Assembly: GCA_020055645.1 (NCBI GenBank)
Contig: CM034549.1
Location: 23,023,930-23,087,929 of the forward strand
Reading direction: 5' to 3'
DNA from: Tomocerus qinae
Taxonomy: Eukaryota > Arthropoda > Collembola > Entomobryomorpha > Tomoceridae
DNA length: 64,000 bases
Positions 1 through 10,100 of the stretch are shown here, in pieces. A program made the translations under genes and the position numbers. Numbering within the stretch: the stretch's first letter is position 1; each line of letters begins with the position of its first letter. The notes under the pieces are model-generated. The model made no database searches and was not told the origin of the DNA. It saw only the letters and a list, made by a program, of their open reading frames with translations.

Positions 1-480
1 TAGATAATTGTTGACTATGAAAATCAACAAAAGTCGATATAGATAATTGTTGACTATGAAAATCAGCAGAAAATCAAAATAGATAACTGTTGACTATGAA
101 AATCAACAGAACATCAAAATTGATTAAGATTGAGTATCAAAATTAACAAAAAATCAAAATAGAATAATACTGAGTAATAAAATAAACAAAAATTCAAAAT
201 TGAATAATACTGAGTATCAAAATAAACAAACATTCAAAATTGAATGATATTGAGTATCAAAATAAACAAAACATCAAAGTTAAGCAATAATGAGTATCAA
301 AATAAACAAAAAATCTAATTTGACTAATATTAATTATCAAAATGAACAAAAAATCAAAATTGATTAATATTGGGAATCTAATTAAACAAAAAATCAAATT
401 TGATTAATATGGAATATAAAAATCAAAAGAAAATCAAAATCGGTTAATATTGACTATCATAAAGAAAACCAATTCTAAAA
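1..480. repeat. AT-rich tandem satellite, 40-bp monomer, array 1
   Basis: Degenerate head-to-tail copies of a roughly 40-bp unit. Each unit carries a short imperfect inverted repeat: GTTGACTAT on the left, then AAAATCAAC. The copies are contiguous, with no spacers. The array is more diverged than the second array at 1040-1560. No coding potential is seen. Confidence 0.85.
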
Positions 481-960
481 ATGTAAATTTGACTATCAGT
501 TTGCATATAAATGCGAAATAGATTTATTTCCGTCCTATAATAGGTATTCTTCGGATTTATTTGCTTTAGTATAAAATCTTAAATTTGGTCGAAGCGGCAT
601 TTAATAATTTGTACTATCCCGCTAACAATCCATAGGAAGCACAATTGAACTTTTAATGTCCATTTAATGCCATATTTTCATTTTGACTATCAAAATGAAG
701 ACAAAGTGAGCGCGCGGTATCTCAGCAACCTATGGACCAATGTGGCCCATTTTCAATAGGCTTTGCCACAGGTCCATAGGCAATGTTTTTGCCAAGTTTA
801 GTTGAAATCCATCATTATCTTCGAAAGTTATCGTGTAAACGGACGGACGGACAGACAGACGGACGGACGGACGGACTGTGCGATTCTATAAGCTGCCTGT
901 TCAGGCGAGCTAAAACCTACAGCAAGCCGTAACAGAAGCTCGCCTGAGTAAAAGGGACCG
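481..960. repeat. Conserved tail of the satellite unit, with GGAC microsatellite
   Basis: About 480 bp of unique-looking sequence following array 1. It ends in a run of GGAC/AGAC repeats (about 841-876) and then a possible hairpin (TCAGGCGAGCT near 901, AGCTCGCCTGA near 933-944). The same tail recurs at 1561-2015, so satellite and tail form one mobile or amplified unit. A GGAC run after a conserved AT-rich segment is common in arthropod repeats, but I cannot assign a family. Confidence 0.7.
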
Positions 961-1039
961 TGTGCACATTTTGGTTGTAATAATAATAAAAATAAATTTA
1001 TTTTGATTATTAAAGTAAGCAGTAATTCAAACTAGAATA

Positions 1040-1560
1040 TGAACATCAACAGACAATTAAAATTGATTAATGTAGACTATAAAAATCAACAGAAAATCAA
1101 AATTGATTAATGTTGATTATGAACATCAACAGAAAATTAAAATTGATTAATGTGGACTATAAAAATCAACAGAAAATCAAAATTGATTAATTTTGATTAT
1201 GAAAATCAACAGAAAATCAAAATTGATTAATGTAGACTATAAAAATCAACAGAAAATCAAAATTGATTAATGTTGATTATGAACATCAACAGAAAATTAA
1301 AATTGATTAATGTAGACTATAAAAATCAACAGAAAATCAAAATTGATTAATTTTGATTATGAAAATCAACAGAAAATCAAAATTGATTAATATAGACTAT
1401 AAAAATCAACAGAAAATCAAAATTGATTAATATAGACTATAAAAATCAACAGAAAATCAAAATTGATTAATGTTGACTATGAAAATCAACAGATATTCAA
1501 TCTTGATTGATTATGAGTATTAAAATCTACAGAAAATTAAAATCGGTTAATAAAGATTAT
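1040..1560. repeat. AT-rich tandem satellite, 40-bp monomer, array 2
   Basis: About thirteen much better conserved copies of the 40-bp unit (core AATTGATTAATGTAGACTAT followed by AAAAATCAACAGAAAATC). Two subtypes, TAGACTAT and TTGATTATG, alternate in places, which suggests amplification as 80-bp dimers. It is followed by a second copy of the tail seen at 481-960. Confidence 0.85.
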
Positions 1561-2015
1561 CAAAATTTAAAAGAAATCACAAAATGGAAATTTGACTATA
1601 AAATTGAATAAAAATCCAAAATAGAATTTTTTCAATCGTATAATAGTTATTTTCCGGTTTAATTTGCTTTATTATAAAATCTCAAATTTGGTAGAAGCGG
1701 ATTGAAATATTTTATACTATCCCGCTAACAATTTATAGGAAACGCCATTGAACTTTTCAATGTCCATTTAATGCCAAATTTTCACTTTGACTATCAAAAT
1801 GAAGACAAAGTTAGCGCGCGGTATCTCAGCAACCAATGGACCGATTTACCCCCAATTCAATAGGAATCGTCAGTGGTCCATAGGCATTGTTTATGCCAAG
1901 TTTGGTCAATATCCGTCATTGCTTTCGAAAGTTATCGTGGGGGCGGACGGACGGACGTACGGACAGACTGTGCGGTTCTATAAGCTCGCTTTCTCAGGCG
2001 AGCTAAAACAGGGGA
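1561..2015. repeat. Second copy of the satellite tail with GGAC run
   Basis: Directly repeated relative to 481-960, with shared landmarks CTATCCCGCTAACAAT, GCGCGCGGTATCTCAGCAAC and the GGAC run near 1941-1960. It ends in a short hairpin (AGCTCGC, 8-base loop, GCGAGCT). The 100-codon open frame crossing it starts at TTG and follows the repeat, so I do not call a gene. Confidence 0.7.
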
Positions 2016-4230
2016 CAAAGAAAGACTCCGTTTTTAATAAACAGCTCAACACGTTATCAAAATGCTCCTATTTAAAATCAGAAAAATAAGATTCCCCTTG
2101 GGATTTTAGAAAAACATACAAATCCCATGAGTACAAATCCCAAGAACTTACAAATAAATATTTTTGAAGGATAAATTGTCCCACAGTACTGTTATTTAAT
2201 TCTACAAAAAGGTGTGCAAGCTGGCACAAAGGAATCAAAGGGATCTAGGGGGTAATAAACTGTAAAACCAGCTCTACAAAAAAATGCTAAATAAGTTTGT
2301 CGATTTAACAGAACCAATTTGGATTAGGAGTTTTGAAATGCTAATTAATATGCACATTACGATCATTACGAAATGTTCCCTTTCGCCAATCATTTCCATC
2401 ACAATAATCACAAAATAATGTAAATTTCTATTTTTGTTTTGATGCTATAATAATATAGGCCCCCAGTACCATTGCTGAATTTCAAAATGATTTTGCATAT
2501 TAACATTGTCTAATTTCGAAATAAGCTATAATGTTTACCCTTATTGGACTTCCTTGTTTTATGAAACATACATTGTATACGCGCATGTGCATTGCAACAA
2601 AATGCCGCATTGTCCATGGCATAGTTAGATACATAGATTCTGCGACAAAGGAATAAATAATTTTATTATATAGAGATGGGAGGAGGCGATGTCCAAAAGA
2701 GTTACAACTACAAGCTAGCACTTGCTCTACACTTTAGAGAGGGGGTTTTACCTTACGTAATGTCTGCAGGTTTCCTAGCAGACTCTCCTACCAGACATAC
2801 ATAGATTCATAGATAGGCAGATAGATTGGCAAGTTTTTTTTCTCCTGTGTTTATAATATAGAGATTCTCCTTGACTGCGTGCTTTGTGTGGAATTTTCAT
2901 GAATTTTATTGTATTTTGTAACAGTTGCAAAATTTTGCTAAGATGTTCCCATTTGGGGAATCTAAATATTCGGTATAGCAATAACCAATCAGATGGCTGG
3001 GACTCCGATTGGCAACTGATAATAAATGAAAACTCGAAGCAAGAAGCAATGTACGAGCCATCTCGTGTTGACTTTGATCATTTTTCCAGACCACGCACCA
3101 GAGAAGTGCATTTTTATCCTATTTTAATTCCACTCAATCGAGTTGTAATTATTAAGCAATATTATTCTAAGCTATTCCTATCTTTACTCTACATAAACAT
3201 AATCTTTTAAACATAAAGTGGGACATGCGCATGGAATTTTTTTTAATGTATTAAGGTTTGTATATTTGTCCGTAATATTTTGTAATTAATGAGTAAGGTA
3301 ATATTTTGCAATTAATGAGCAAGGGTAATATTTTGCAATTAATGAGCAAGGACTAGACTTAGACTATCAATACTGAGTCCAATCAACGGTCTATGAATTT
3401 CGGGCCAATGCGCAGTCACTAGAAATTTACTGATTTCAACATTTTCTAGCACACTTTGTGTGCTAGGATTCAGCTAGTAATTCCATATTCTGAACTGAAT
3501 TAGACGCTCAAGCGTATTCACTCTCATTCCTACTTCCTGAAAGCATCTTTCATCTTTGTAATTCTCTCCTGTGACAACGTGCAAGTTCCTACTTCGCTTG
3601 TCACACTTCTTTTTATAATTAAATAAAATAGATTAGTAGTTAGTAAAACTACAGTTCATAAGTGCTTTATTTAGTAAACACAGTTTCGATAAAGTACACG
3701 CATTTTAGCTAGCTAGCAAAGTTGACCCTTCGAACTGGAATTGACCGAAGCCTGCCTAGTCTAATCAGCCATCCTCCTGACATCAATTGTCACCCAACCT
3801 CAACAACCACCACCTATCATCGTCATTAATTGACATTCTTTTACCATACCGAACCAGCCGGATTTACGACCCGTCTGGAAGTGCCTTATAGTGAATCATA
3901 TTCATTTAAGTGCTAATAATATTCAATTCCCAGTTATAATAGTAGTACTAGTTTGGCATAGCGTCCTGGGTTTGCTGCCCCATTCAAGCAATGAATTTCG
4001 TCCATAGAATTTTATCAAGGACTAAGGACAGGACAGATGTCTTAACGTCGAATGTCTGTTTACGACACGCTGCCTGTTGGGTCCTAGGTGTTTAGGATCA
4101 CGCGCGCCAAAGTTTTATTTTGTATTGCAAAAGTGCACTAGCCGCAAACAGCATAATTGATAATAAGCAACAAAAGGTAAATTTTTTACTTTGGCAATAT
4201 TTCAAGTAATTTTAAGAAATCGATTATTGT
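2016..4230. other. Intergenic, no gene recognised
   Basis: AT-rich sequence with only short unsupported open frames. A small tandem repeat lies at 3272-3351. From about 3440 to 3800 the sequence resembles the end of a long terminal repeat followed by leader sequence (TTGACCCTTCGAACTGG near 3721), possibly a BEL/Pao-type solo LTR. No second LTR or pol coding is visible, so this stays a weak suggestion. Confidence 0.4.
3272..3351. repeat. Three tandem copies of a 26-27-bp unit
   Basis: Copies of GTAATATTTTGCAATTAATG plus AGCAAGG at 3272-3297, 3298-3324 and 3325-3351. The last two are identical; the first differs at two positions and is one base shorter. Confidence 0.9.
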
Positions 4231-4233
4231 AAT

Positions 4234-4578
4234 GGCTAGATTTAGACAGCGGGTTATCGTTGCCTCAATTGCCTCCGTTGCACCCTCCTCCGTTGCCCCT
4301 AGTTTAGCCTATTATATTATATTTGCCATTTGCTTCCCGTTACTATTTCTGCCTCTTTTTTGACCTAACCTAATTAAAAATAAGGATATTACTTGCTTGT
4401 TAGGCTTTAACAATAGAACAGTTTATTTTTTATTAGGTTAGGTCAAAAAAGAGGCAAAAATAGTGACGGGAGGGAATAGGGACAATATATTAAAGTAATA
4501 GGTTAAGTGGCAAAACGTGGGGCAACGGAGGCAATGGGGGCAATTGAGGCAACGATAACCCGCTGTCTAAATCCAGCC
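4234..4578. mobile_element. Foldback MITE directly upstream of mRpS6
   Basis: 345-bp element with long terminal inverted repeats: it starts GGCTAGATTTAGACAGCGGG and ends CCCGCTGTCTAAATCCAGCC. The arms pair over most of their length (CGTTGCCTCAATTGCC with GGCAATTGAGGCAACG; CTTTTTTGACCTAACC with GGTTAGGTCAAAAAAG). It holds no open frame. It ends 40 bp before the mRpS6 start codon, so it sits in the promoter or 5' UTR. I see no clear target duplication. Confidence 0.75.
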
Positions 4579-4618
4579 GTTCTTCTTGTCTGATCTGACT
4601 CCGACAAAATAAGTAGAA

Positions 4619-5473
4619 ATGCCGTCTTACGAAGTCGCCTTTATATTACGGAAAATGACAAATCCAGAAACAGCTGCTGTTTTGAAACGAGCTGCAGTAA
4701 AAATATTCGAAAATAAAGGAATACTATTTAACATCGAGAACTTGGGAGAAAGACAACTGCCGCACAAAATTACAATTCATGGACAGAATTACAATGAAGG
4801 AAGGTAATCCACCCCATCATAATTAGCGTTTGTAGGGTTATAAGTCTTCTAGCGGATGTGGTACTCCCTGAGCAACTTTTAATGCAACTCTTAGTACTTC
4901 TTGTTAGTTCTAAGCTCCCTAGATGCTGCACCACTGCACTGAAAATTGATTCTTTACATTCACATCTACTTCAGTGCAGCATCTATATCAGGCACAGTAA
5001 GTTGCGTAGGGAGTACCACATCCGCTAGAAGACTTATAACCCTACAAACGTCAATTCAATGCAGCCAAAAATTCTCAATTCAGGAGATTATTCTTTTTTC
5101 ATATGCAGTTTTTGGATTTTATTATTTTTAGGTATTTTTTAATGAAATTCGATTCTTCGCCTACTACTATTGCTGAATTACAAGCTGAATATCGAAGAGA
5201 TGTTGATGTTATTCGATCTGGATTTGTCAAAATAGAGTAATACATTAACATAATACTTTATTCAGTTGATGCTTAAAATATTAAGTTATATTTATTCGTA
5301 GTGTTTGGTTTTTATTCAATAGATCTGAAAAGGCTTATGAGTGTACTTTGGAAGACGAGACCAAACCTCCAGCGTACCGTGAAGATGTGAAAAAATTGTT
5401 AAAAGTAGGAGGACAAAAAGAGCGGACATTCAAACCGAAAACTGGGCTGTCGTATAATCCGTTCCGCACCTAG
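4619..5473 (+). CDS. mRpS6: Mitochondrial small ribosomal subunit protein bS6m
   Basis: Exons 4619-4803, 5132-5236 and 5323-5473 (GT-AG introns) give a 146-residue protein. It belongs to the bacterial-type S6 family and is a component of the mitoribosomal small-subunit platform. Seen: the family opening MPSYEVAFILRK, the segment NLGERQLPHKIT at about 42-53, and RRDVDVIRSGFV at about 83-94, all matching the animal MRPS6 pattern of beta-alpha-beta S6 folds. The length is a little above the human protein's. The start is the first ATG, and the family begins at the same place. Intron 1 contains a foldback element (4827-5050), and another ends just upstream of the start. A candidate AATAAA lies near 5681. 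I consider the assignment firm. Confidence 0.95.
4827..5050. mobile_element. Foldback MITE in mRpS6 intron 1
   Basis: 224-bp element. Its ends are inverted copies of about 43 bp, beginning CGTTTGTAGGGTTATAAGTC and ending with the complement GACTTATAACCCTACAAACG. A second inner pair (AGATGCTGCACCACTGCACTG and CAGTGCAGCATCT) extends the hairpin. It is non-coding and lies wholly within the intron. Confidence 0.85.
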
Positions 5474-6400
5474 ATTGTCTTTAAGAAAATGTCAGTCATT
5501 TAACGCATATATAATAGAATAGAGAGACAACATTGTATATAAAAAAGCCCTTCATCATCTGTAGGCAAGCAAGGTTTTCCAGAAACGAGACTGAAAAAAT
5601 AGAAGTGTTTTTATAGTTATAGTAGGGCAAGTAGGGAAGGGCATCTGGTAGCATGGCATAAACATTTGATGAAATATGAAAATAAATATTTCTGTCATCA
5701 TCATCAGATGTTGATAATGATAACTAATATTACTATTATCAGTTATGATAATGGGTAAGGTAATACACAAGTTCTTGGGTTGAAGAGCTCACTCAACTAG
5801 TCCACTCTACTGAGACGTGTATCTTTCAAAATATTAAACTTTGGAGGATTATGTTACTTGTGTGAGTTGTGTAACCGAATGTAAATAAAGATAAATAATT
5901 AATTAATTATACATATATAAACGTTCTTTTGAATACATCTTAATACCCCTCGGATTACCCCCTATTGTAATACCCCACCGTTGTACTTCCTACTCCACCA
6001 TGGGACTAACCCTCGATAAGACTCATGTTTCTGATGTCAGTGTTAAACAGTTAAACAGTGTCAATGCTAATTTTGACATACTAATACTAATATAAGGAAA
6101 AAATGGTAAGGACGAAACTATCAGACAGGCGTTTAACAAAGCACATGACAATGCTTTTTTTAACAAACATTTTGAGGCAACAATAATGCAAAAAAACGTT
6201 TGCAATGCCCAGAACAGAATTTTAATACAGTATGTATCAAAAGTGGGTATACATAGGAGTTTATGGGTATACATAGTAGTTTAGTATCCATAGCACTTTC
6301 ATTGTTAGTTCACAGTTCAATATGCAATTTTTACTAGCCAGATTTCCCTTTTATTATTTCATAGTTCGTCTCTCTTTCCTTCGTTTCGCAATAAATAATG
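5474..6400. other. Intergenic 3' region of mRpS6
   Basis: No gene recognised. It contains AATAAA-type signals at about 5681 and 5884 that could end the mRpS6 transcript. The remaining open frames are short and without recognisable motifs. Confidence 0.5.
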
Positions 6401-6409
6401 CGTTGCTTC

Positions 6410-6790
6410 AATTTGAAGAACTCAATATGGATTGTCAATAAGTGAGCGAATTGAAATTGTAAAGATGCGGACAACAAGACAACAATGTCGTTACGAAAGG
6501 TGGCTGAGGAATTCACTATCCTGGAAAGACAGTTAGCATCAGAACAGTAGTAGTTACCACAGCTCGGTTTGATAGGACTGGTTCAGTCAAAAACTTACCA
6601 AAAGTAAGAAGACAATTTTTTTGATTCCCGAATTGGATGCTAAGGGAGTGGGTCCTCACAACATTTGGTTTCAGCAAGACGGTACTCCCCCACATTATGC
6701 CATACAAGTTAAGATGAAACTTGATCATGATCCCTTGATCATGATCATGATCAAGTTTCATCTTATCGGGTATCTTATCGTATCGGGCAT
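6410..6790 (+). pseudogene. Decayed DDE (mariner/IS630-type) transposase fragment
   Basis: Translation in shifting frames gives SERIEIVKM and FDRTGSVKNLPK, typical of the N-terminal helix-turn-helix part of these transposases. It then gives WFQQDGTPPHYAIQVKMKLD (about 6665-6726), the block carrying the second catalytic Asp. The middle of the protein is missing and there are stops and frameshifts. The copy is dead. The upstream end is approximate. Confidence 0.75.
6711..6764. repeat. Perfect 22-bp inverted repeat (hairpin)
   Basis: Arms AAGATGAAACTTGATCATGATC (6711-6732) and its exact complement (6743-6764), separated by 10 bp, inside the broken transposase. Internal TGATCA repeats lengthen the palindrome. 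Confidence 0.9.
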
Positions 6791-7146
6791 CGGGTAGTCC
6801 CACGAAGGGGTGTTAAAGTAGTACAGTAGTACAACGGAGGTGTATTATTGCAATCCGATAGGGTGTTCAGATGTTTCCGTTCTTTTCTATCTTTAATATA
6901 TTAACGATCTATGAAAACAAGGAGCTGAGGGTACGATGGCGAAATCAACTTAGTTAACTGTAATGCCACTAAATCAAGTGTAAAATGACTTCAAGTTTTA
7001 CATTTCATTTTTTAAATACTATTATTCGCAAGTTACAGATACAATTTTCATTTCAATGGCATATGCAGCCACCATTACTGTTATTAACAATTAGATTTAC
7101 TATTTATTGTTAAACGTACTACCAAACTACTGCCAAAGCAGGTTGT

Positions 7147-10100
7147 TCAAACGGCTGACTGAATGATTTCGGAATATTTCTTGATTTTCGACGATGTGCT
7201 CATGTCCACATATTTGTCTCCAATCGAAACAATCATTCCGCCAATGATGGTGGGATCAACCCTCGTTCTGATAAGAATCGATTGGCCAGACTTCACAAAT
7301 GACTTCAAGGCAGCTTCCAGCTCTTTTTGAAGGGTGGCATCTAACGCCTAAATATATTTAATATACATTATAAGTTATTTACACTAATATTATAACCTAT
7401 TTATATTTGGATTTATTGTATTATTTACTGCCATTTTTATTATGAATCCAACGTTTCTTTTCCTCTGCTGATAAGAGGACACAAATATCTTTGTACGTGG
7501 TCTGCTTTTTTAGTGCTCAGTCAAGCGCGAACTATCGTTATCAACAGTGGAAAAGAAACATTGGATTCATAATAACCAAAAGTGGCAAATAATTCGTATA
7601 ATTAATTGAATTTATTTTTGAAAAGGCAATTTTGACCTGTCGCGGAGTAGCTTTTGGTATGTTGGGGGTAGGTATTATTACATTGAATTTTTAGAAAACT
7701 GTTCGTCCGTAGCCACTCTGGGTCCAAACGCTAGGTGAAACGGTCGCGATAGGAAAAGGGTTGAAGGAAAGGTAGGTGTGCAATACAAGCACACCGCACT
7801 CATTTTAGGGCACCCGACTTGTGCTTAACCCTAGTCTTCCCAGGTTATAAAATCAAGGTTATGCCCAAATGGTCCATGCATGGCTGTGCGTTGTGATTGG
7901 TTGTTCACTTGTGGATTGCTTGGGAATTTTTGACTATCAGGGTTCGGAGCATGGTTTCATAAATAATATTATGTTCCACCACCCACCAGCAGCACTGTTA
8001 CAGTTACATGATGTGGTCCACCCACCCATGGACGCAGGGATTTCGAAACCATCACTGTCCATGGATGGACCAGCTTGGGCATTAGCGTAGAAAAGGGGAA
8101 AATAGGAATTTGTATGGCACACATGACTTTTGTATGAGAGAGCTAAAAATAGATAGTGTGACTTTGTATGGTGCTTTATGATTTTGGATGGCAAAATTTA
8201 ACATAATAGGTACTATGAAAGTATTAATAACCGAGACTGATTACGACTTTAGCTCCAATTTGAAGGGTTACTTTTACGAGTTGTGTACTTCACATAACAC
8301 ATAGCATATTTTAGTCGTGCTGCATTTTATTCGGTATGCAAGTTTGTGTTTACATTAGGTTATTATGAATGCAAGATGTACGGTAAAGGCGGAGCTATTA
8401 TGATATGGGAGTCTCGCTTTTTAATACTTTCATAGTAAATTGTCCCGGCCATAGTAGTCGTGTTCACTCACAAGCAATTTTTAACAAAATAAAGCAAACA
8501 TTAATGCAGAGGAGAGGAAATGTACAAATTGGAAAAATGATGGTAACATGCTAATTATGAGATAACGTCGGAGCTCAGAGCATTGACTTCACTTTACACA
8601 CACATATAGCTAACTATCCATGCTTTCTACATGGTTGTTCAGTTTCTACTTGGGTCTTATCATTCTACAATATATTTTTAGAGTTGAATAAATTTACCAA
8701 CCTATAAGGCCGCAGCGAGGGGGGGCGGCACCGGGGCACGTGCCCCTGCGGCCCTGCCAACCTATGGTGATATATATTGATATACTATGCATGCTTATAA
8801 AAAACCTATCACCATACATAGTCATGGTTTCCACACAAATTCATTAGGCAAGTCATAACATACCATATAAAGCCACACTAAATGTCAAAAAACCCCCCAT
8901 ACAAAAGTCATGTGTGTGCCATACAAATTAATTAACACAGGCCCATTGGCCAACCTATCTAGCCAGACTGTATATAATATTGTGCATATTTTCATAGCAA
9001 TTTATCTGAATTCTGAATTATCTGCTTCATTGTACACTACACACCCCCTGACTGGGGGAGGAATTTAAAAAATTAAAAAATAACTAAAAATCGACGTAAC
9101 TTCCGTTCTAGTCATCCTTCAACGTCGGACATGTTTTGCCACACTACTGAACAGGTTACAATCATCCGGCATCCACTGATAATGGAGGGTGAATAATTGA
9201 TAATAACTTAAAATCGACGTAACTTTGGTTCTGGTCATCCTATAACGTCGTGTAAAAGCTTGTTCGACAGCTGACATGTTTTTCCACATTTACTGTTCAA
9301 ACCATGAGTTGTGATAGTGATTTGACTTTTGACTACATTTTTGCCTCTCTCTGATTGGTCCAAATTTTTTGTCACTCGCCAATGAAATTGCAGATTTCAT
9401 TTTCATAAATCTATATGATTTCCAAAATGCATTTTAAGGGGTAGAATTTATGCACTCATGACAAAGAAATGAATAAGGGGATGAATACTAAACCCGAATC
9501 TCATTGCAACCTCATTCGCATGAACATAGTTGAATTGTTGGAAGTAATCTTGTGGATTAAAACTTTAAAGTAAATCTTATACATTGTCATAGTTGCATAC
9601 TATGTCAAGTGTGTTGCATACTCATTGATCATTGCATTATTTAAGTGGTAGTCGTAATTTCATTATTAATGTATGTATAGCTGCATCCAGTGTGTCTTGT
9701 ATATTGTATAACAAAAGCTATTGAGTATTGATGTGCTTTCTCATTCCGAGTAGTTTCTATCAAATCAAGTGCTATATGTATATTGCTTGTAATAAGATCC
9801 AATTAGCAATTTTCTGTGTTATAAATGAGGAAATATTCAGTAAAATAAAAAGTTTATTGTCTTAAAACGTACATTTTCGTACCTCGGTTCTGTGTTTACG
9901 AAGACTATTCCTTCCAACTATGACAATGTATAACAAATAAGATTTACTTTAAAGTTTTAATCCACAAGATTACTTCCAACAATTCAACTATGTTCATGCG
10001 AATGAGGTTGCAATGAGATGAGATTCGGATTTAGTATTCATCCCATTATTCATTTCTTTGTCATGAGTGCATAGTCTGCATAGTATTTGCTATTCAAGGT

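Larger units (their letters stand above)
8104..8932. repeat. Diverged inverted-repeat element with nested insertions
   Basis: The left arm at about 8104-8190 is the inverted counterpart of about 8855-8932. The best shared block is CATACAAAAGTCATGTGTG, and the arms also share a CATACAAATT block. Two smaller insertions lie between the arms: a MITE at 8213-8435 and a GC-rich hairpin at 8706-8756. The outer limits are approximate. Confidence 0.6.

Noticed and set aside
1..480. CRISPR-like array of regular repeats
   Set aside because: The repeats are contiguous and degenerate with no unique spacers, in an animal genome; this is satellite DNA.
3440..3800. Solo LTR of a BEL/Pao retrotransposon
   Set aside because: Only a leader-like TTGACCCTTCGAACTGG is suggestive; no paired LTR, target duplication or pol remnant seen.
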